Assembly: GCF_000011305.1 (NCBI RefSeq)
Contig: NC_004369.1
Location: 2,790,001 to 2,854,000 of the forward strand
Length of the DNA: 64,000 bases
DNA from: Corynebacterium efficiens YS-314
GTDB lineage: Bacteria > Actinomycetota > Actinomycetes > Mycobacteriales > Mycobacteriaceae
Reading direction: 5' to 3'
This document shows, piece by piece, positions 59,139-64,000 of this stretch. The notes under the pieces were generated by a model. It was not told the origin of the DNA. It saw only the letters and a program-made list of their open reading frames with translations, and searched no databases. Position 1 is the first letter of the stretch. Each line of letters begins with the position of its first letter. Made by a program: the position numbers and the translations under genes.

Positions 59139-59456
59139 GTGACCCCCACCCATGAACCCCCGGTCCACCTCGCGGATGAGTGGGCCCCGGCCTTCAAGAT
59201 CCTGGGCGACCCGACGCGCCTGCGCCTGCTCCTGGCCATGCACTACTGCGGCCCCGGCGTGGCGACGGTCTCCGAACTCGCCGAGGCCGCGGGCGTGCGG
59301 GTGCCCACCGCGTCAGCTGCGTTGATCCACCTCACCGATGCCGGCACGGTCACCCGCACCAAGGTCGGCCGGGAGGTCCGCTACAGCCTGACCGATCCCC
59401 GCACCCATAGCCTGCTGCACCACCTGGGCGGCACGCACGTGCACGACCACAGGTGA
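59139..59456 (+). CDS. ArsR/SmtB-family transcriptional regulator
   Basis: A 105-residue winged-helix repressor. DPTRLRLLLAMHYC, then VSELAEAAGVRVPTASAALIHLTDAG for the recognition helix, and the wing VTRTKVGREVRYSL. The C-terminal tail THSLLHHLGGTHVHDH is rich in His, in the position of the alpha-5 metal site of zinc, nickel or cobalt sensors; the only Cys is in the helix before the recognition unit. The GTG at 59139 is preferred (AAGGA 7 bases upstream); ATG 59079 would lie in the operator. Likely controls the divergent ABC importer. Confidence 0.85.
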   Translation: MTPTHEPPVHLADEWAPAFKILGDPTRLRLLLAMHYCGPGVATVSELAEAAGVRVPTASAALIHLTDAGTVTRTKVGREVRYSLTDPRTHSLLHHLGGTHVHDHR

Positions 59457-59948
59457 TCATTCCGCCCGCGGCACCCTGATCACATCACCCGGGCGGATGA
59501 GATTCGGGTTGGTGATGGCCGGGTTTGCGGCCACCAGCCGGTGGTAGAGACTGCCGTTGCCGTAGTGCTGCCGGGCAATCGCCCAGAGGGTCTCCCCGCT
59601 CCTCACCGCGTGCTCCAGGTACCCGGCATAACCGGGCACGATGGCATCACCGAGGATCACCGGAACCACGGTGAGATCGAGGCGGGAGCCATCCCTGGCG
59701 GAGGTGTGGAACACCTCCACATAGGCCACCACATGTTTGAAGGCCGCCCCGGACACGTCCGCGGTGATCTGGAACTGCCCGTGCCCACCCACGCCGTCAC
59801 CGGCCATGAAATGCCCGCGCACCTCATCATGGCCCTCGGTGACCACATAGTTGTAGGAGGCCTCGAAGGCCCCGCCCGCCACGCCCGCGATCTGGATGAC
59901 ATCGGAGACGATGTCATGGGGCTGGGGTTGTTGGATTCTGATGCTCAT
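59457..59948 (-). CDS. Gmad2 - LysM protein
   Basis: A 163-residue protein without signal peptide or membrane helix. Residues 1-100 form a beta-sandwich domain of the Gmad2 type (IQQPQPHDIVSDVIQIAGVAGG at the start is the family's P-x-x-x-x-V-x-S-P-I-x-V-x-G-like opening). Residues 112-160 are a LysM domain: HAVRSGETLWAIARQHYG and NPNLIRPGDVIRVP. LysM normally binds N-acetylglucosamine polymers outside the cell, so the lack of an export signal is odd. It converges on the ArsR gene with no gap between stops. Confidence 0.75.
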   Translation of the reverse strand: MSIRIQQPQPHDIVSDVIQIAGVAGGAFEASYNYVVTEGHDEVRGHFMAGDGVGGHGQFQITADVSGAAFKHVVAYVEVFHTSARDGSRLDLTVVPVILGDAIVPGYAGYLEHAVRSGETLWAIARQHYGNGSLYHRLVAANPAITNPNLIRPGDVIRVPRAE

Positions 59949-60039
59949 GACACGCTTCTCCTCATCGGGTGACCTCTCCAGGGGAAGAGCACCGCCATCA
60001 CACCGCAGCTGCCGGAGCCCATCCCTATTAACGGATATG

Positions 60040-61143
60040 CTACTCCGGTGTGGCGCCAGTCACTAGAGCCTGCTGTGTCCTGGTCCGTGCGGGCCAGCTG
60101 CCCACCCACCTCATCACGGGTTCCTCGATGAGCGTGTAACTCACCGCCGCGACAGGCAGGGTGATCACGGTGGTGGCAAGAAGGACCAGCAGGAAATCAC
60201 CACTGAACAGATCCAGCCCCAGCAGCGGGAACACGATGGTGAGCACCGGCAGGTGCCAGAGGAAGATCGAGTAGGACCATTTACCCAGCGCCCGCATCCA
60301 TCCGGTGTTGAGCAGCCGGGAGTGCGAACCCAGGGCATAGGGCACCACAATGAAGGCGGCGAAGGCCGTGCCCGCCAGGATGCGCAGCACGAATTCACCC
60401 GGGGTGGGGTGCGTGAGGCCCAGCGGGCCGAACCATTCCTGGCCGGCGATCCAGGCCGTCGTCAAGCTCAGGGCCCACCAGACCCCGGTGGGCACGCGTG
60501 GAAAGCGCACCCCCTCGAACTCGGCGGCGAGCATGCCCACCGCGAACCAGCACACATAGGCCGGCGGCCAGATCTGCATGTTGGGCAGACCCTGGTCGAG
60601 GGAGGTCTCCACCACCGGCAGATACGCCCACCCCAGGCTCAGCACCGCCGCGCCTATGATCCAGAGCACGCGGGCACGGCGGCCAAAACGATCCAGCGCC
60701 ACCGCCACCAACGGCAGGACCAGGTAGAACGCGACCTCCACGCACAGGGACCACAGGTGGGTCAGGCCGGTCATCAGGCCCCCCGCCACATAGATCTGGG
60801 TCATGGTCAGGTTGGCCAGCCACGGGCCGGTGGGGATGAACAACAGCACCGACACCACCGTCACCCAGTAGGCCGGCAGGATCCTGGCTGCACGTTTGAG
60901 GTAGTACCTGCCCGCCGGCTGGTGTCCCCGCCTGCGCCACAACAGGAACGCGGAGAGGGCGAAGAAGACAGCCACGAAGAAATCGAAACGCGCCAGGATA
61001 CTCCCGATCGTCCCGGCGGGGTCCATTCCCGTCTGGAAGGCGACATGGGTGGTCAACACCCCGAGGGCCGCGATGGCGCGCAGCCCCTCGAGTGAACTGA
61101 TGAAGCCCGTCGCCGACGGGGCTGCGTAGGATTGATGAGACAT
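60040..61143 (-). CDS. Acyltransferase-3 (OafA-like) membrane protein
   Basis: A 367-residue protein with 10 membrane helices. The family's first block SLEGLRAIAALGVLTTHVAF holds the conserved R and H; RFDFFVAVFFALSAFLLWRR and the later LWSLCVEVAFYLVLP are also typical. It transfers acyl groups to sugars or lipids of the envelope. In mycolata such enzymes acetylate mycolates or glycolipids; no direct evidence here. The ATG at 61141-61143 starts the conserved part; the upstream frame overlaps the divergent gene. Confidence 0.88.
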   Translation of the reverse strand: MSHQSYAAPSATGFISSLEGLRAIAALGVLTTHVAFQTGMDPAGTIGSILARFDFFVAVFFALSAFLLWRRRGHQPAGRYYLKRAARILPAYWVTVVSVLLFIPTGPWLANLTMTQIYVAGGLMTGLTHLWSLCVEVAFYLVLPLVAVALDRFGRRARVLWIIGAAVLSLGWAYLPVVETSLDQGLPNMQIWPPAYVCWFAVGMLAAEFEGVRFPRVPTGVWWALSLTTAWIAGQEWFGPLGLTHPTPGEFVLRILAGTAFAAFIVVPYALGSHSRLLNTGWMRALGKWSYSIFLWHLPVLTIVFPLLGLDLFSGDFLLVLLATTVITLPVAAVSYTLIEEPVMRWVGSWPARTRTQQALVTGATPE

Positions 61144-61205
61144 GTTTGTAAGTTGTGAGCCTAGCGGATGGGGTTGAAACGGATGGGGTTGCAAGGGGTC
61201 TGCGG

Positions 61206-61994
61206 ATGAGGAAATCAGCCGCCATCCTGATGGTCATTGGTGTGGCGCTGCTCGTGTTCGCCTTCACCGTCCCACCGTATATGCAGGGACAGGCACGCAC
61301 CCTGCCCACGGACCTGGATGTGGTGATCGTCAGTGACAGTCCCCAGGGATACACCCGGACCGAGCACCTGACCACCGCACCCACCGCGGAGGTGGATGAG
61401 ATCGCCGTGCGGGTGGAACAGACCGTTGAGGATCCGGAGGGCGAGGTGGTCGCTGAGATCCTGGACCAGGTCACCCTCATCGGCCACTCCCGTTTCCCCG
61501 TACTCGACCCCACCGCCTCCCTGACGGGGTCACCAGCGGATCATTCCGGTGAGATCCGCGAGGGACTGCACTATTTCTTCCCCGCCAACACCCTGCGCAA
61601 CTCCTACCAGTTCTACGACATCACCCTCGGTGATGCCGAACCGGTGGACTATGTCGGGCGTGACGGTGATATCTACACCTTCCACCAGAACCGGCGTTTC
61701 CAGCCGGTGGATGACCAGTTGAACTACTCGGTGGAACGCACCATTGAGGTGGAGCGGGAATCCGGGATCATCATCGGCAAGCAGGAGTCGATGATCTTCC
61801 ACGAACCGGACGGCGACCGCGAGGTGGACTTCACCTACACCCAAGACACCCGCGACACCCTGATGGCGTACGCGGATGAGGTGAAAACCACCCTGCTGGC
61901 GGCGGACGTGCTCGCCTTCGGCGCCAAGGTCGCCGGTCTCGTGCTCATCGGCATCGGCCTGTTCCGGACCGGGATCTTCCGAATCCGCAGGTAA
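61206..61994 (+). CDS. DUF3068 membrane protein
   Basis: A 262-residue protein with an N-terminal helix (about residues 5-24), a large extracytoplasmic beta domain and a C-terminal helix (about 232-255). This is the DUF3068 (PorA-family-labelled) layout common in actinobacteria. The ATG at 61206 has AAGGGG 8 bases upstream. It is 2 bases before the next gene, so the two are co-translated. Function unknown. Confidence 0.82.
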   Translation: MRKSAAILMVIGVALLVFAFTVPPYMQGQARTLPTDLDVVIVSDSPQGYTRTEHLTTAPTAEVDEIAVRVEQTVEDPEGEVVAEILDQVTLIGHSRFPVLDPTASLTGSPADHSGEIREGLHYFFPANTLRNSYQFYDITLGDAEPVDYVGRDGDIYTFHQNRRFQPVDDQLNYSVERTIEVERESGIIIGKQESMIFHEPDGDREVDFTYTQDTRDTLMAYADEVKTTLLAADVLAFGAKVAGLVLIGIGLFRTGIFRIRR

Positions 61995-61996
61995 TC

Positions 61997-63433
61997 ATGC
62001 CCCCAACCAGGAAAACCGCCAGGCAGATTCTCCTATGGGCATGGGTGAGCCTGCTGCTGGGGTCCCTGTTGTGGCCACTGGCCGCGCCGGGTGAACTGCT
62101 GCTGCGTGACATGGCGGTGGTGGATGATCCCGCGCTCACCCTCGGCGCGCTGGGGTTCGGTGATCTGCCCTCGCGCAATGCGCCGCAGGATGGGGTGTTG
62201 GCGCTGCTCGCACTTCCCGGTCTGATCCCCGTGAGCTGGGTGGTTCGTGTCCTGTTGGTGGCCGCTGGCCTGGCCGGCGCATGGGGGGCGATGCAGCTGG
62301 GGCGGGCGCAGTTCGCGGCGGTGACGGTGGCCCTCTACAACCCGTTCGTGGTGGAGCGTCTGCTGCAGGGCCACTGGTCCCTGGTGCTGGCGGCGTGGTT
62401 GTTGCCGCTGGTGGTGGCGCTGCGGGCGCATCCACGCGCCCAGATCGTGGCCATGTGGGCGGCGTCGCTGACACCCACCGGTGCGGTGGCCGCCGCTGTG
62501 GTGGCGGTGGCCACGTCGCGCCGACGCATCCTGACGGCTGTGTTCGCACTGCTGGCGTGGTTGCCGTGGCTGGTGCCGGCGCTGCTGAGCACGCCCACCT
62601 CGGGTGGTGCGCAGGCCTTTGCGGTGCGCGCGGAGGCAGGTGTGGGCACCATCGGCACGGTGCTGGGTCTGGGTGGGATCTGGAACGCCGGGGCTGTGCC
62701 CGCCTCGCGCGAGACGGGTTTCGCCGTGGCCGGGGTGGTGTTGTTCGTGGTGCTGCTGGCCGGTGTGCGCAACTGTCCCCCGGTGCTGCTCGGCCTCGGT
62801 GCCATCGGGCTGGCCGCGTGTCTGGCCACCTGGGCGCTGCCCGGATTCACCTCCTGGCTGGTCGTCCACGTCCCCGGCGCGGGTCTGTTCCGCGACTCCC
62901 AGAAGCTGCTCATGCTGGCCATCCCCGCCTATGTGTCCATGGCCGCCGGGCTCAACAGACCGCTGCAATGGGCGGCGGTGGTGCTCGCGCTGCTGCAGAT
63001 CCCGGATGCGCCGCGGGAGGTGCAGGTGCTGCGGCCGTCGTCAGGCAACACCGCTGGGCTGGCTGAACTCGCCGCCGGGCGCGACGTCCTCATCATCGGC
63101 GCACCCACCCTCGTGCTTCGCGACGACGGCCTGCCCGTGGTCGACCCCCGCGCCAAGGCCGTGTCACTGGTGGAGTCCGGCGAGCTGCGTGTCGACGGGA
63201 TCATCACCGACCCACCCAGCCCCCGCTGGACCGCGGCTGTCGACGCCTGGTCCCACCACGATCTCGACCGTCTGCGCGAGCTGGGGGTCGGGGTCGTCAT
63301 CGATGGGGACAACGTGGTGGAGACCGGCGCCGGACCCCAGCGTGGCTGGCGTTTCCACCTCGGCCTGGGGCTGACGGTGTTCTGGTTACTGCTGCCGTTC
63401 GGACTGGTTTTTATCCGCAGGCGCCAGCGCTGA
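61997..63433 (+). CDS. Polytopic envelope protein, GT-C-like
   Basis: A 478-residue protein with about ten membrane helices (residues 8-345) and a soluble extracytoplasmic domain before a last helix. The first loop (LLLRDMAVVDDPALTLG) has the Asp pair expected for GT-C glycosyltransferases, and the order of helices and late Rossmann-like domain recalls AftD-like proteins, but I recognise no exact family. It shares an operon with the DUF3068 gene. The last 48 bases overlap the convergent GT4 gene. Confidence 0.65.
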   Translation: MPPTRKTARQILLWAWVSLLLGSLLWPLAAPGELLLRDMAVVDDPALTLGALGFGDLPSRNAPQDGVLALLALPGLIPVSWVVRVLLVAAGLAGAWGAMQLGRAQFAAVTVALYNPFVVERLLQGHWSLVLAAWLLPLVVALRAHPRAQIVAMWAASLTPTGAVAAAVVAVATSRRRILTAVFALLAWLPWLVPALLSTPTSGGAQAFAVRAEAGVGTIGTVLGLGGIWNAGAVPASRETGFAVAGVVLFVVLLAGVRNCPPVLLGLGAIGLAACLATWALPGFTSWLVVHVPGAGLFRDSQKLLMLAIPAYVSMAAGLNRPLQWAAVVLALLQIPDAPREVQVLRPSSGNTAGLAELAAGRDVLIIGAPTLVLRDDGLPVVDPRAKAVSLVESGELRVDGIITDPPSPRWTAAVDAWSHHDLDRLRELGVGVVIDGDNVVETGAGPQRGWRFHLGLGLTVFWLLLPFGLVFIRRRQR

Positions 63434-64000
63434 CAGCAGCTCCTCGAACTGCTCACCCGCGGTGTCCCAGGAGAAGGAACCGGCCCGCTCGGCGGCGCGC
63501 CGGCCGAGGTCGGTGCGGAAGGGGGCGTCGATAAGCAGGCGGCGTACCGCGGCGATCAGCTCGGCCTTGGAATCCACCAGCACCCCGGTCCGGCCGTCGA
63601 TGATGGAATCGCGCAGGCCACCGGAACTGCGGTACCCGATGGTGGGCACGCCGTGCTGAGCGGCCTCCACCACCGCCAGCCCCCACCCCTCCTTCCGTGA
63701 GGGCATGAGGTGGATCACCGCGCGGCGCAACAGGGCATGTTTATGATCCTCGGCGACCTGTCCGTGGAAGGTGATGCGGTCCTCCACACCCAGCTCATGG
63801 GCATACTCCCGCAACTGATCCTCCCACCAGCCACTACCCACCACATCCAGGTGGATGCCCTCCACCGCGGCCACCACATCCATCGCATGCTCGATCTGCT
63901 TATGGGGCACCAGGCGCGACAGGGTGACCAGATGGATACCCCCCTCATCCAGGCGCGGAATATGCTCCGGGACCGGATCCAGCCCATTGCGGATCAGATG
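63386..64000 (-). CDS. GT4 glycosyltransferase, C-terminal part (5' end outside window)
   Basis: The frame is open to the window edge; 204 residues of the C-terminal Rossmann lobe are present. The block VTLSRLVPHKQIEHAM is the start of the second domain, LDVVGSGWWEDQLRE and FHGQVAEDHKHALLRRA follow, and the nucleotide-sugar site is the E-x7-E motif in SRKEGWGLAVVEAAQHGVP. Such retaining enzymes use GDP-mannose or UDP-sugars for lipoglycans or polysaccharides; its specificity cannot be read here. Confidence 0.88.
   Translation of the reverse strand, partial: HLIRNGLDPVPEHIPRLDEGGIHLVTLSRLVPHKQIEHAMDVVAAVEGIHLDVVGSGWWEDQLREYAHELGVEDRITFHGQVAEDHKHALLRRAVIHLMPSRKEGWGLAVVEAAQHGVPTIGYRSSGGLRDSIIDGRTGVLVDSKAELIAAVRRLLIDAPFRTDLGRRAAERAGSFSWDTAGEQFEELLSALAPADKNQSERQQ

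Overview
The window reads as chromosomal DNA of a Corynebacterium of the glutamicum/efficiens group. It is GC-rich and densely coded. It carries the corynebacterial sulfate-assimilation cluster in the order fpr2 / cysI-X-H-D-N-Y-Z, an actinobacterial dnaK-grpE-dnaJ-hspR operon with a HAIR operator, a mycolata-type arabinofuranosyltransferase AftD, alaT, and TAGAC-N6-GTCTA operators like those of McbR. Species is an inference; C. efficiens or a near relative fits best. I see no prophage, insertion sequence, CRISPR array, rRNA or replication origin.

Layout. 1-4.6 kb: end of a flavin/NAD oxidoreductase, a nitrilase-family amidase, a small protein coupled to a DUF1023 alpha/beta-hydrolase, and an aldehyde dehydrogenase. 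4.6-9.3 kb: the heat-shock operon (minus strand), with a SigH-type promoter and HspR operator upstream and a strong terminator downstream. 9.3-13.3 kb: a compact accessory cassette, all on the minus strand, with a SipW/ER-type signal peptidase, two small proteins carrying SipW-type signal peptides and two more membrane-led exoproteins. One of these has an in-frame TAG between its membrane segment and its body. This is the most distinctive locus in the window. 13.4-16.4 kb: AI-2E-type permease, nucleosidase and a luciferase-like oxidoreductase. 16.4-24.9 kb: sulfate assimilation with divergent fpr2. 25-31 kb: a mixed region with an AbiEi/nuclease-like protein, SRPBCC protein, nitroreductase, two tandem AAA ATPases, an MFS pump and a YczE-type membrane protein. 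31-37 kb: secreted HNH nuclease lipoprotein, a cytochrome b561-like membrane protein with a long Pro/Ala/Gly repeat tail, a VIT-type metal transporter, and an SPFH - ribbon-helix-helix - DNA glycosylase operon. 37-44 kb: flavohemoprotein, DUF1707 protein, NADP-binding reductase, alaT, UDP-glucose dehydrogenase, dCTP deaminase and tRNA-Gly. 44-52 kb: BCCT transporter, a short solute-binding-like lipoprotein with a CDF transporter, VanW protein, unknown exoprotein, GH3 lipoprotein and a universal stress protein. 52-64 kb: DUF2613 protein, AftD, GNAT, an FecCD-type ABC importer with a divergent ArsR regulator, a LysM protein, acyltransferase-3, DUF3068 protein, a GT-C-like membrane protein and a truncated GT4 glycosyltransferase.

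Between genes there is a family of 44-nt palindromic elements with an invariant core (CTGTGAGC, 8-nt loop, GCTCACAG) and covarying outer stems. They occur in two short arrays with an exact 82-bp period (near 25.0 and 37.3 kb) and once alone at 55.6 kb.

Functionally the window combines protein quality control, sulfur assimilation (ATP sulfurylase, APS/PAPS reductase, sulfite reductase, electron supply and uptake), cell-envelope polysaccharide assembly and envelope-stress or transport genes. Several genes seem to have leaderless transcripts, judged by a -10-like hexamer 6-7 nt before the start codon.
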